From NCBI GenBank assembly GCA_900555195.1, contig USKC01000068.1, positions 1 through 11,782 of the forward strand: DNA of 11,782 nt, given 5' to 3'. Numbering within the stretch: the first letter of the stretch is position 1; every line of letters starts with the position of its first letter. The notes under the pieces are model-generated. The model searched no databases, was not told the origin of the DNA, and was given only the letters and a program-made list of their open reading frames with translations. Shown here piece after piece: positions 1 through 7,213 of the stretch. Source of the stretch: an uncultured Lachnospiraceae bacterium. GTDB lineage: Bacteria; Bacillota; Clostridia; Lachnospirales; Lachnospiraceae. The translations under genes were made by a program, and so were the position numbers.

Positions 1-406
1 CCTGTCCAATCTTTCCCCTTGCTCCGGACGTCTGGATATTGGTAATTGTGCCGTCTTCAATATATTCCACCAAAGGATCATGAGCCTTTCCCAAGGAGCT
101 GGCGCATATGGTAATATTTTTGATCCCCATGTTATGCACTTCCTCCATGACCCTGTTTACAATATAGTCCCCGTCCCGAAAATGATGGTGGAACCCCAGC
201 GTCATCCCATCATGTATCCCGCATCTTACCAGCGCCTCATGGATATCCTTTACCAGCTTATTCCCGCCGGAGCGCAGCCTGCATTGGGTTCTTACTCCCG
301 CTTTTACATATTCTCGTCCGTCATAATATAAATTTCCGCAAAAAACGTCTTTTCCTGTCCTGGCCAGAATATCCTCCGGAATATCCCTCCCGACCGCATT
401 CATCAT
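1..406 (-). CDS. citF: Citrate lyase alpha subunit (citrate:acetyl-ACP transferase), 5' part only
   Basis: This is the N-terminal 135 codons of CitF; the gene runs off the left edge and no stop was met. The alpha subunit swaps the acetyl group on the acyl carrier protein for citrate, giving citryl-ACP, in the cytoplasmic citrate lyase complex. Visible family signatures are GMTLGFHHHFRDGDYIVN (residues 67-84), a run close to CASSLGKAHDPLVE (101-114), and TSGARGKIG (126-134). The ATG at 406 overlaps the citE stop as ATGA, with GGAGG about 10 bases upstream, so translation is probably coupled. A second ATG follows at 403. The segment after residue 20 (VFCGNLYYDG) is not one I recognise as conserved. 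The family call is firm; whether the substrate is citrate itself is less certain given the changes in CitD and CitE. Confidence 0.9.
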   Translation of the reverse strand, partial: MMNAVGRDIPEDILARTGKDVFCGNLYYDGREYVKAGVRTQCRLRSGGNKLVKDIHEALVRCGIHDGMTLGFHHHFRDGDYIVNRVMEEVHNMGIKNITICASSLGKAHDPLVEYIEDGTITNIQTSGARGKIGQ

Positions 407-1314
407 AGCCCCAATTCCTCCATACTATACCTTCCCGATTTTTCCGCCAATTCAATTGTCCTTTTTGCCCCCTCATAAAAAGCAATATCTATCATTTTCC
501 CGTCAACAGAAAATACCCCAATCCCTTTTTCTTTTTTATCCTCAATTTCGCGGATCACCTTCGCCGCAAATTCCACCTCCTTTTGCTTTGGAGCAAAGAT
601 CGCATGTACGGGCGCAATTTGTTTTGGATGAATAATGCTCTTCCCATCAAACCCCATTAAATGAATAAGCCTTACCTCTTCCTTCAGTCCTTCCAGATTA
701 TCGATATCCGTATATACCGTATCAAAGCACTGGACGCCTGAGGCCCTGGCGGCTATGATCAGATTTTGTCTTGCTCCCATCAGTTCTACTCCGGTGCCTG
801 TAATGCAAGTCTGCAGATCCTTTGTATAGTCGGCCCCAGACAAAGCAATCCCAAATATACGCTCCGACGCCCCGCAGATTTCAGCCGCTTTCATCACTCC
901 CCTCGCCGATTCGACCGCCGCCATCATCAGGGTACGGCCCGGGGAAGTTCCGAATTCCTTTTCCGCATCCGCAATCGCAGCTTCCGCCCTCCTAACGTCT
1001 TCTGCCGACTCCGTTTTCGGCAGCCTGATTGCCTCTGCCCCTCCCGCTACAGCGCAGCGGATATCTTCTTTCCAATATGGCGTATTTAATCCATTTATTC
1101 TCACAACCCGCTCAACGTTGCCATAATCCACATGCCTTAGAACCTGAAACAGACAGAATCTCGCCGCATCCTTTTGGCCCACCGCAACAGCGTCCTCCAG
1201 ATCTAAAATCACCGAATCCGGCTGATAAATATATGGATCCTTGATCAAATTCGGTTTCTGGGCGCTCATAAACAGCATTGTCCTTCTCAGACGCTTCTTA
1301 TCCGTATTTCTCAC
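403..1314 (-). CDS. citE: Citrate lyase beta subunit (citryl-ACP/CoA lyase, HpcH/HpaI-type TIM barrel)
   Basis: CitE cleaves citryl-ACP to oxaloacetate and acetyl-ACP. At 303 residues it has the usual length. Seen: RLRRTMLF at 8-15, DSVILDLEDAV at 33-43, Arg72 in VVRIN, RLPKT near 97-101, Glu135 in MAAVES (metal ligand by family knowledge), Asp162 in ALSGADY, and FDGKSIIHPKQ at 222-232. GTG at 1314 was chosen as start because it overlaps the citD stop (GTGA) and has GGGAGGGG 8 bases upstream. An in-frame TTG at 1332 lies inside that ribosome binding site. Oddities: the phosphate-binding motif usually reads MLFVPG but here reads MLFMSA, and the usual G-A-E-D before Tyr is S-G-A-D. The proposed metal Asp is kept but its Glu neighbour is Ala. 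A related lyase acting on another acyl-CoA or acyl-ACP is possible, but the D-E-F gene order argues for the citrate lyase complex family. Confidence 0.9.
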   Translation of the reverse strand: MRNTDKKRLRRTMLFMSAQKPNLIKDPYIYQPDSVILDLEDAVAVGQKDAARFCLFQVLRHVDYGNVERVVRINGLNTPYWKEDIRCAVAGGAEAIRLPKTESAEDVRRAEAAIADAEKEFGTSPGRTLMMAAVESARGVMKAAEICGASERIFGIALSGADYTKDLQTCITGTGVELMGARQNLIIAARASGVQCFDTVYTDIDNLEGLKEEVRLIHLMGFDGKSIIHPKQIAPVHAIFAPKQKEVEFAAKVIREIEDKKEKGIGVFSVDGKMIDIAFYEGAKRTIELAEKSGRYSMEELGL

Positions 1315-1610
1315 TTTTCCAACCCCTCCCAATCAAACGGCTCCATCTGCCCGCAGGCCCGATAGGCCGCGCACCAAACCCTGGCCCTGATTGTCCAGTC
1401 AAACGCCCCCATATCCGTTATCATAATCTCCGCATCTGTTATCCCCCAATTTTCCAGCGCTTCTATGACAACCTTCCTGATCTGATTCCCGTATTGGGAA
1501 AGGACTTTGCTTTCCAAAGACAGCCGTAATCCATCAGCGCCCTTTTTCAGCTGCACCATACAGTCGCACGGTTCTAACGTTCCCGCAACCGCCGTATTTA
1601 TGATTTCCAC
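1311..1610 (-). CDS. citD: Citrate lyase acyl carrier protein (gamma subunit), attachment serine missing
   Basis: CitD normally carries the 2'-(5''-phosphoribosyl)-3'-dephospho-CoA arm that ferries acyl groups between CitF and CitE. The 99-residue product matches the family throughout: TAVAGTLE at 6-13, the GAFDWTIRARV block at 68-78, and a C-terminal PFDWEGL. In E. coli CitD the arm sits on Ser14 of an LESGD motif. Here residues 12-17 are L-E-P-C-D-C, so Ser14 is Pro and the next position is Cys (codons CCG TGC). The start is GTG at 1610, which gives an N-terminus aligned with other CitD proteins and has AGGGGG 7 bases upstream. An ATG at 1634 would add 8 residues with a poorer binding site, and would lie almost at the predicted transcription start. 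The stop overlaps the citE start. The family is secure, normal carrier function is not. Confidence 0.85.
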   Translation of the reverse strand: MEIINTAVAGTLEPCDCMVQLKKGADGLRLSLESKVLSQYGNQIRKVVIEALENWGITDAEIMITDMGAFDWTIRARVWCAAYRACGQMEPFDWEGLEK

Positions 1611-1643
1611 CCCAAGGCCCCCTATCCGCATCATAAAATCTTC

Positions 1644-1672
1644 TTAATAGTAACGAACCTACCATTTTTCAA
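1644..1672 (-). promoter_or_regulatory. Candidate promoter for citDEF
   Basis: On the minus strand TTGAAA (1672-1667) and TATTAA (1649-1644) are separated by exactly 17 bases, matching sigma-70/SigA at 5/6 and 4/6 positions. Transcription would begin near 1637, leaving a leader of roughly 25-30 bases with AGGGGG before the GTG start at 1610. This makes the upstream ATG at 1634 an unlikely start. The -35 box touches the foot of the inverted repeat at 1672-1710, a natural place for an operator. Confidence 0.5.
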
Positions 1673-1710
1673 GCAGGCCTTTTGCCCGCCGATTGAGCAA
1701 AAGGCCTGCT
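1672..1710. repeat. Perfect 14-bp inverted repeat between the solute-binding protein gene and citD
   Basis: AGCAGGCCTTTTGC at 1672-1685 is the exact reverse complement of GCAAAAGGCCTGCT at 1697-1710, with an 11-base loop. No T-run follows on either strand: minus-strand transcripts continue TGAAAAATGG and plus-strand ones CAGTTATCC. A classical intrinsic terminator is therefore not supported. It could be a 3'-end-protecting or processing stem for the lipoprotein mRNA, a U-tract-less terminator, or an operator dyad just upstream of the proposed citD promoter. Confidence 0.8.
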
Positions 1711-1742
1711 CAGTTATCCTTGTTAATACCAATATCCAGAAT

Positions 1743-3437
1743 TTAACTCATCAGCGTATCATATAACGACTGGAAATTCTGTACATAGCCTTCGACATTC
1801 AACGCTTCACAGTTCTTAATATGCGCTTCCCACTTCGCATCATCAATCCCTGTTGTAACCGATTCTGCCACGAAATTCTGAATATAGGTATCGATTTCAG
1901 AAAACATCTGCGCCCGCTCTGCCGCAGCCTCCATGGAATCGTTTCCCAAAGGAAATCCTTCTTCATACGCATGTCCTCCGTCAGGGCCATAGTCATTCAT
2001 TCCGAATTCATTATACTCGACAGAGAATCCGCTGTACCCCCTCATCATCTCTTCTTCCAATGTACAGAAAATCGGAAGCCTGTTCTGTCCGCCGGTAGTC
2101 ATAGATGCCTGGGAGCGGTTAGAATACGTCTTTCCCGTAAAGTCCGTCTGATTTTCTCTTTTTCCCTCCTCATCGAAAACCCAGCCGGCGCCTTCCGGAC
2201 CAAAACGTCCCACAAAACGATTTTCCTGCGTAGAATTCATCCATTCGCACATAACGAGCAGCTCTTCCGGATGCTCGCACGCCTTTGTAATTGTAAAAAT
2301 ATGCGGAGCAAGCTCTCCGGCAGGATCATTTTGCTGAATTACAGAGCCATACTCGCTTTCCGGAGGAAGCAAGTAGGTAAAGTCTTCTCCAACCTCATCT
2401 CCGGTAACCACTGTAAACAATCCAGCCGCGTTCACAAAACCCAGCAGATCCGCAGTTCCTTTTGCCGTCCTGTCAACATATTCCTGAACCATCCCATCGG
2501 GATCCAACAGTCCTTCCGCATACAGCTTATTCAAATACTGCAGCATCGCATAAAATCTTTCGTCCGTTGGAACAAAAAGCACTTTTCCGTCTTCTACCAT
2601 AACATATTGCTGCGCCCTGTTCGCCCCATCGTTGATCAATCCGAACATATTCATCCAGCTATATAAGCCGTCGTTATTATCCAACCCGAAGAAGGAATAT
2701 GGAATTTCATCATTGGGATCGCCGTTCCCATTGGCGTCCTGCTCCTTAAAGGCTTTCAGCACTTCGTAGAGTTCATCCGTCGTCGTGGGAACATCCATCC
2801 CAACCCTTTCCAGCCAGCTCTTATTGATGGACCAGAAATATCTCGGATATACCCCGTTGATTCTTACCTGTGGTAAGGAATACAGTCTGCCTCCGACCGC
2901 TTCAGCCCTGGCCACAGAAGGCTCTTGGTTATACATAAAGTCATACATCCAAGGCGCATACTCCGGAAGCATATCTGTAATATCCAGGCATAGATCCGTA
3001 AAATTTTCAATATTATTGATCGGCCCGCAAATAACATCCGGCAGATCGCCTGAGGCAAACAGTACCGAAAGGCGCTCCTCCCAGCCCTGTGAAGATACCT
3101 CTTCCACCTCGATCTTAATTCCTGTCGCTTCCAATGCCTGCATCAGAATCTCTTTATCCTCTATGGTGCCGACATCATTCGGATCCTTTTCCCACAATAT
3201 TTTATATGTATACGAACCGTCCGAGAGCGGCAGTATAAAATCCCCTTCTTCATCATAAAACTTACTGGGCGACACCTCTCCTGTTTCTCCATTGCCGGAG
3301 GCCTCTTCTGTTTTCTCTGCCGCTCCGGAAGCGACATCGCCGCCGGTCTCTGTCTGCCCGCAGGCGCATAATCCTGCCCCCATGGATATTGCCAGGGCAA
3401 TTCCGGCCATCTTTTTCATAAATCTTCTGTAATGCAT
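1743..3437 (-). CDS. Extracellular solute-binding lipoprotein, Lpl/YtcQ-like ABC importer component
   Basis: This 564-residue protein binds the substrate outside the membrane and delivers it to the two permeases encoded just upstream. The signal peptide has basic residues, a hydrophobic stretch at about 10-25, and a lipobox L-C-A-C, so Cys26 would be lipidated. A Gly/Ser/Glu-rich linker follows to about residue 57. The run DANGNGDPNDE at 234-244, followed by IPYSF, resembles the calcium-binding loop found in large oligosaccharide-binding proteins of this family. The start ATG at 3437 has AAGGAGG 7 bases upstream; a later Met7 is possible. Family 1 members of this size usually take oligosaccharides such as rhamnogalacturonan or alginate fragments, by family knowledge. 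The substrate here cannot be read from sequence, and the citDEF genes downstream make a carboxylated or citrate-linked ligand worth considering (inference). Confidence 0.9.
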   Translation of the reverse strand: MHYRRFMKKMAGIALAISMGAGLCACGQTETGGDVASGAAEKTEEASGNGETGEVSPSKFYDEEGDFILPLSDGSYTYKILWEKDPNDVGTIEDKEILMQALEATGIKIEVEEVSSQGWEERLSVLFASGDLPDVICGPINNIENFTDLCLDITDMLPEYAPWMYDFMYNQEPSVARAEAVGGRLYSLPQVRINGVYPRYFWSINKSWLERVGMDVPTTTDELYEVLKAFKEQDANGNGDPNDEIPYSFFGLDNNDGLYSWMNMFGLINDGANRAQQYVMVEDGKVLFVPTDERFYAMLQYLNKLYAEGLLDPDGMVQEYVDRTAKGTADLLGFVNAAGLFTVVTGDEVGEDFTYLLPPESEYGSVIQQNDPAGELAPHIFTITKACEHPEELLVMCEWMNSTQENRFVGRFGPEGAGWVFDEEGKRENQTDFTGKTYSNRSQASMTTGGQNRLPIFCTLEEEMMRGYSGFSVEYNEFGMNDYGPDGGHAYEEGFPLGNDSMEAAAERAQMFSEIDTYIQNFVAESVTTGIDDAKWEAHIKNCEALNVEGYVQNFQSLYDTLMS

Positions 3438-3495
3438 GCTCTTCCCTCCTTATACCACATGATTTTCATAACGTTTATCTGCAGATGGCAAAGTA

Positions 3496-3535
3496 TTCAG
3501 AATCGGCCTTCCACTTTTCCATCCTACATTCTGAA
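3496..3535 (-). repeat. 8-bp inverted repeat between permease and solute-binding protein genes
   Basis: TTCAGAAT (3496-3503) and ATTCTGAA (3528-3535) can form an 8-bp stem with a 24-base loop in the leftward transcript. No T-tract follows. In ABC operons a stem at this junction can let a processed solute-binding protein transcript accumulate above the permease message; that role is inferred here from position only. Confidence 0.45.
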
Positions 3536-3545
3536 CAAATTCCCT

Positions 3546-4427
3546 TTATCCCTTCACCGAGCCGATCAATACCCCTTTTTCAAAGTATTTCTGTAGGAAT
3601 GGATATGCGCAGATAATCGGCACCGTTGCCACTACAATGACTCCGTATTTGATCATCTGGGATATTTCCATCATAAACCTTACCGCTTCGGCATCCATCT
3701 CGTCTGTCGTAGTCAAATTCTGCCCCTGTATAAGAATATCGCGCAATATCAGCTGCAACGGCTGCAGCCCGCTGTCCGTCGTATATATCAATGCGTTAAA
3801 ATAAGAATTCCATTGCCATACCGCGATATAGAGAATCATCACAGCTAAAATTGTTTTTGAAAGCGGCAGCACCACAGACAGGAAAAATTTTATGTTTCCA
3901 CACCCATCCAAAAATGCGGCTTCCATCAATTCATCCGGAATATTCCCCATAAAAAATGTGCGCGTCACTATAATATTAGAAACCGTGATGCAGTTTAGAA
4001 TAATTAATATCCAAGGCGTATTTACCAAATGAAGCTTGCTCACAATAATATATGTCGGGATCAGCCCTCCTTGAAAAAACATCAGAAAGGTCAAAAATTT
4101 CATGATGAAATTTCTCCCAACCAAATCCTTCCTGGATAATGCATAAGATGCCGGAATTGTCAGCGCCATGCCAAAAATGACGGAGCCAACCGTATAGAAA
4201 ATCGTATTGCGGTAACCCATCCACAATCTCTTTTCGTCCATAATATATTCGTACACCGAAAAAGTAAGCTCCTTTGGCAGTAAGACAACCTTCCCTGCCA
4301 TGACCTGTTCGGGCGCGCTGACCGACGCAATGACGACAAAATATAATGGGTATGCGCATATGGCCAACACAAAAACGGCAAATACAATAATGAATCCGTC
4401 AAAAATGCGATCTGCTCTCCTGTTCAT
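3546..4427 (-). CDS. ABC sugar transporter permease, LplC/YtcP-like
   Basis: This is one of two membrane channel subunits of the importer. The 293-residue protein has about six hydrophobic segments, near 11-33, 75-97, 108-130, 137-156, 190-210 and 260-276. The cytoplasmic coupling loop typical of the family is at 166-190: ELMEAAFLDGCG, then LP near its end. This is the EAA motif that docks on the ATPase. The C-terminus YFEKGVLIGSVKG is characteristic of LplC-type permeases. ATG at 4427 follows GGAGG by 6 bases and lies 33 bases after the partner permease. No ATPase gene is present in the window; Lpl-type importers commonly borrow a shared MsmX-like ATPase. Confidence 0.92.
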   Translation of the reverse strand: MNRRADRIFDGFIIVFAVFVLAICAYPLYFVVIASVSAPEQVMAGKVVLLPKELTFSVYEYIMDEKRLWMGYRNTIFYTVGSVIFGMALTIPASYALSRKDLVGRNFIMKFLTFLMFFQGGLIPTYIIVSKLHLVNTPWILIILNCITVSNIIVTRTFFMGNIPDELMEAAFLDGCGNIKFFLSVVLPLSKTILAVMILYIAVWQWNSYFNALIYTTDSGLQPLQLILRDILIQGQNLTTTDEMDAEAVRFMMEISQMIKYGVIVVATVPIICAYPFLQKYFEKGVLIGSVKG

Positions 4428-4460
4428 TTTGCTCCTCCCTTTCTCGATCAGTCCTACGGT

Positions 4461-5384
4461 TTACCACAAAGAAGATTCCGTTGTTTTCTGGGCAATTTTA
4501 TTCACCAACACCAGGATCAGGCAGTTGATCACATTATTAAACAGTCCAATAGCGGCGGCATAGCTATACTGCGTATTCAGCAGCCCCATCTTATACACAT
4601 AAGTGCTGATAATTTCAGAAACGCCTAAATTTGTCGCGCTCTGCATCAGGAATGCTTTTTCAAAACCAACGTTCAAAATATTTCCCGATTCCATAATCAG
4701 CAATATAATCAACATCGGCACCACGTTAGGCATATCCACATGAATAACCCTCTGCAGCTTGTTCGCTCCGTCCATAATTGCCGCTTCATGCAGCTCTTCG
4801 CTGACTCCCGTAAGGCCCGCAATAAAAATAATCGCATTATAGCCCAAGTGTGACCAGACCTTCGTCCACGCATATAAATGAGGGAAATATTTGGGATCCC
4901 CCATAAAATCAATAGAAGTCCCCAAAATAAGATTTACAATCCCGTTTCCCGGCATAAGAAATACCTTCAGCATCCCAACCAGGACGACCATAGATATAAA
5001 ATGCGGCATATATGAGACCGTCTGAACCAATCTGCTAAGCCGTTTGAACGGAAGATATTTCAACACGATCGCTAGCAGCAAGGCAAGCGGAAGAGAAATA
5101 ACCAGGCAATACACACTTAATGTCAGCGTATTTTTCAGAAGCGTCCAAAAGGAATAGGATGTGACAAATTTCTCCACATATTTCAGTCCTGCCCAAGGAC
5201 TTCCTGTAATTCCAAGGGCCGGCCTGAAATCGCGGAAGGCTATTTGCAGCCCGTAAATCGGAGCGACATTAAATATAATGAAATAAAGCAAGGTCGGGGC
5301 AAGAAATAAATACAGCCCTCGGTTCTTCCATATTTTATTCCATTGTTTTTTCCCCGGAATTCTTGTGTTTTCTATCCTTTTCAT
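4461..5384 (-). CDS. ABC sugar transporter permease, LplB/YteP-like
   Basis: This 307-residue channel subunit pairs with the LplC-like protein. It has a first membrane segment near 24-42 ending in the family signature APIYGLQIAFRDF (41-53), five further hydrophobic segments, and an EAA coupling loop at 197-223 (ELHEAAIMDGAN, then DMP). The reading frame stays open upstream to a GTG at 5432. GAGGGGAGG lies just before two ATGs, and only the one at 5384 has proper spacing (6 bases). The ATG at 5390 abuts the binding site, and the GTG would add 16 residues with no clear site. It lies 71 bases after the sensor kinase gene and belongs to the same leftward operon. Confidence 0.92.
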   Translation of the reverse strand: MKRIENTRIPGKKQWNKIWKNRGLYLFLAPTLLYFIIFNVAPIYGLQIAFRDFRPALGITGSPWAGLKYVEKFVTSYSFWTLLKNTLTLSVYCLVISLPLALLLAIVLKYLPFKRLSRLVQTVSYMPHFISMVVLVGMLKVFLMPGNGIVNLILGTSIDFMGDPKYFPHLYAWTKVWSHLGYNAIIFIAGLTGVSEELHEAAIMDGANKLQRVIHVDMPNVVPMLIILLIMESGNILNVGFEKAFLMQSATNLGVSEIISTYVYKMGLLNTQYSYAAAIGLFNNVINCLILVLVNKIAQKTTESSLW

Positions 5385-5397
5385 CCCCATCCTCCCC

Positions 5398-5418
5398 TCA
5401 GGTTTTTTGATAACCTGA
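5398..5418 (-). repeat. 7-bp hairpin directly upstream of the LplB-like gene's ribosome binding site
   Basis: In the leftward transcript TCAGGTT and AACCTGA pair around a 7-base A-rich loop, and the stem ends directly before the GGGGAGG ribosome binding site of the LplB-like gene. It may set the boundary between the regulator and transporter parts of the operon, by slowing translation or marking a processing site. No U-tract follows, so it is not a terminator. Confidence 0.4.
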
Positions 5419-5455
5419 TTATAGAAAAACACAATCTTCTTTTTTATGGAAAAAA

Positions 5456-7213
5456 CTACGATGTTTTTTGTTCATTTCTACTACTGTTTTGTTCTATGCA
5501 GGGAAGAAAAATACACACCCTGGTTCCTTCCCCGTAAAAACTTTCCACGGTCATGCCATATGGCTCCCCATATAATCGTTTGATCCGAAGACAGGAATTT
5601 GCAATCCCCACCCTCTTTACTTTTAGGCACACTTTTTCCAATTCTTCCTCGCTTGATAAAACCTTTTTCAGCTCCTTTAATGTTTCTGGCTCCATTCCCT
5701 TCCCATCATCCTGAATCATAATCTTCATTGTTGCGGGCGAATCCTGCATGCAACGGATCTCAATGTGTCCTTCCTCCTTCTCTTCCATACCATGAGACAC
5801 TGCATTTTCTATCATCGGCTGAACCAGCATCTTAGGAAGACTGCAGGAAAGCAATGCCGCTTCCGTCTCTATGGAACTTTGAAATCTGCCGCCAAACCGG
5901 ACATCCACGATATGCAAATAGTGCTTAACCGTCTCCAACTCTTCGCGAAGCGTAACCATCTCAGGCGCGCGCAAAGAATACCTGAAAATAGCGCTCATAT
6001 CAACAGAAATATCCGCAATGGCAGGCACGTCATGAGCAATGGCCATCCCGCAGATACATTGCAGCGTATTCAATATAAAATGCGGATTAATTTGATTTTC
6101 CAAAATCCTAAGCTCATTTTCCTTTGATTCAATTTCTTTTTCATACAAATGCTGCTGCGTATAAAGCATTTGATAGGATATCCGGGTTTGATGATCCAGC
6201 ATGTTGTTTATCATCTCTGCAATATATCCGATTTCATCCGTTCGCTGCAAGGTAATTCTTTTCTTTAGTCCTCCCGTCGTCACATATTCCATCTGGCCGT
6301 ACAGATCCGATAACGGTTTGACAATTCCATTCGTATATATCCGAAATAATGCCAGAAACAATATCACTGCAATAAAGGCCATCAAGAAAAACATATATCT
6401 GAACTCTATATACCGATTCCGTATGGTTTCCTGATTAATCGTGCAGCCCACATACCATTCCGTCCCCAAAAGCTTCCGCTCATACCTTTCCTTTTGAGAA
6501 AAATCTGCCTCCTCTAATCCCCTGCTCTGATAGGTGGAAATAATATCCTCCCCCTTTTCATTGATAAGGGAAATACCGGATATTGTTTCCATTTCGCCTC
6601 CCTTAAGGATGTCCAGTACCATTCCCTTGTCCAAAATTACAACAAGGCAGCCTATTTGCTGCCCCCAATAAGAACGAGGCCGGGTTAGATACCGTACCGG
6701 CTGGACATAAATAATCGAAGGTTCTTCTTTTTCCATATCCCACAGCACATCAAATCCCGGCTCTCTTATCGTATTTTCAAACTCGTGTCTATGAAACTGA
6801 AGTGTTTGATGGATCTCAATATCGTTATTGTAATGATAAAATATTCTCCCATCCGCTCTATACAATGCCACATCCTGTATGTAATCGTTTCCTTTGACCA
6901 AAAAATAAATCGTATCTTTAAAATACAAATGCTCTTTATATAGCTCATAATCATCCGGCGGAAGCAAATAATTTTCAATATTCGTCCCGATTGCCAAAGA
7001 GTTCGATACTTCCTCAATCTTGGTAAATATATTTTGCAGCACGGCCGTCGTCTGATCTACGGAATTAAAAACATATTCTTCATTCTGTTTTGTAATGGGT
7101 TTGGATAAATGGAAAAAAAAGATCGATTGGAATACCATAAGAAGCAGGCCGACAAGAACAGATATCATCAAAAACTTACAGTATAAAGTATTTCTTTTTT
7201 TCAGCTCCTTCAT
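5456..7213 (-). CDS. Sensor histidine kinase, YesM-like (two-component system)
   Basis: This 585-residue membrane kinase is predicted to sense an extracellular ligand or the loaded solute-binding protein and phosphorylate the response regulator encoded just before it. Membrane segments at about 13-35 and 273-291 flank an extracytoplasmic sensor domain of roughly 240 residues. A HAMP-like linker follows (about 292-345), then a coiled segment. The His_kinase motif ENQINPHFILNTLQ puts the phosphorylated histidine at 378. The ATPase domain shows the N box ENAVSHG (Asn470), the G1 box DDGKGM (502-507) and a G2 box VGIANS (535-540). The ATG at 7213 overlaps the regulator stop as ATGA, with AAGGA upstream. 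Next to Lpl-type permeases this is the expected YesM-type arrangement. Confidence 0.93.
   Translation of the reverse strand: MKELKKRNTLYCKFLMISVLVGLLLMVFQSIFFFHLSKPITKQNEEYVFNSVDQTTAVLQNIFTKIEEVSNSLAIGTNIENYLLPPDDYELYKEHLYFKDTIYFLVKGNDYIQDVALYRADGRIFYHYNNDIEIHQTLQFHRHEFENTIREPGFDVLWDMEKEEPSIIYVQPVRYLTRPRSYWGQQIGCLVVILDKGMVLDILKGGEMETISGISLINEKGEDIISTYQSRGLEEADFSQKERYERKLLGTEWYVGCTINQETIRNRYIEFRYMFFLMAFIAVILFLALFRIYTNGIVKPLSDLYGQMEYVTTGGLKKRITLQRTDEIGYIAEMINNMLDHQTRISYQMLYTQQHLYEKEIESKENELRILENQINPHFILNTLQCICGMAIAHDVPAIADISVDMSAIFRYSLRAPEMVTLREELETVKHYLHIVDVRFGGRFQSSIETEAALLSCSLPKMLVQPMIENAVSHGMEEKEEGHIEIRCMQDSPATMKIMIQDDGKGMEPETLKELKKVLSSEEELEKVCLKVKRVGIANSCLRIKRLYGEPYGMTVESFYGEGTRVCIFLPCIEQNSSRNEQKTS

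Noticed and set aside
80..331. Plus-strand open frame near the left edge
   Set aside because: It is antisense to citF, whose conserved HHHF motif is clear on the minus strand.
1315..1332. Upstream TTG start for citE
   Set aside because: The TTG lies within the GGGAGGGG ribosome binding site. GTG at 1314 has correct spacing and the GTGA overlap with citD.
1821..2666. 281-codon open frame on the plus strand
   Set aside because: It lies antisense to the solute-binding protein gene, has no recognisable domain or ribosome binding site, and its Arg/His-rich composition is typical of an antisense shadow.
3438..3495. Possible promoter (TTGCCA, TATGAA) before the solute-binding protein gene on the minus strand
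   Set aside because: The spacing is only 15 bases and the -10 box is poor; the gene is well explained as part of the operon.
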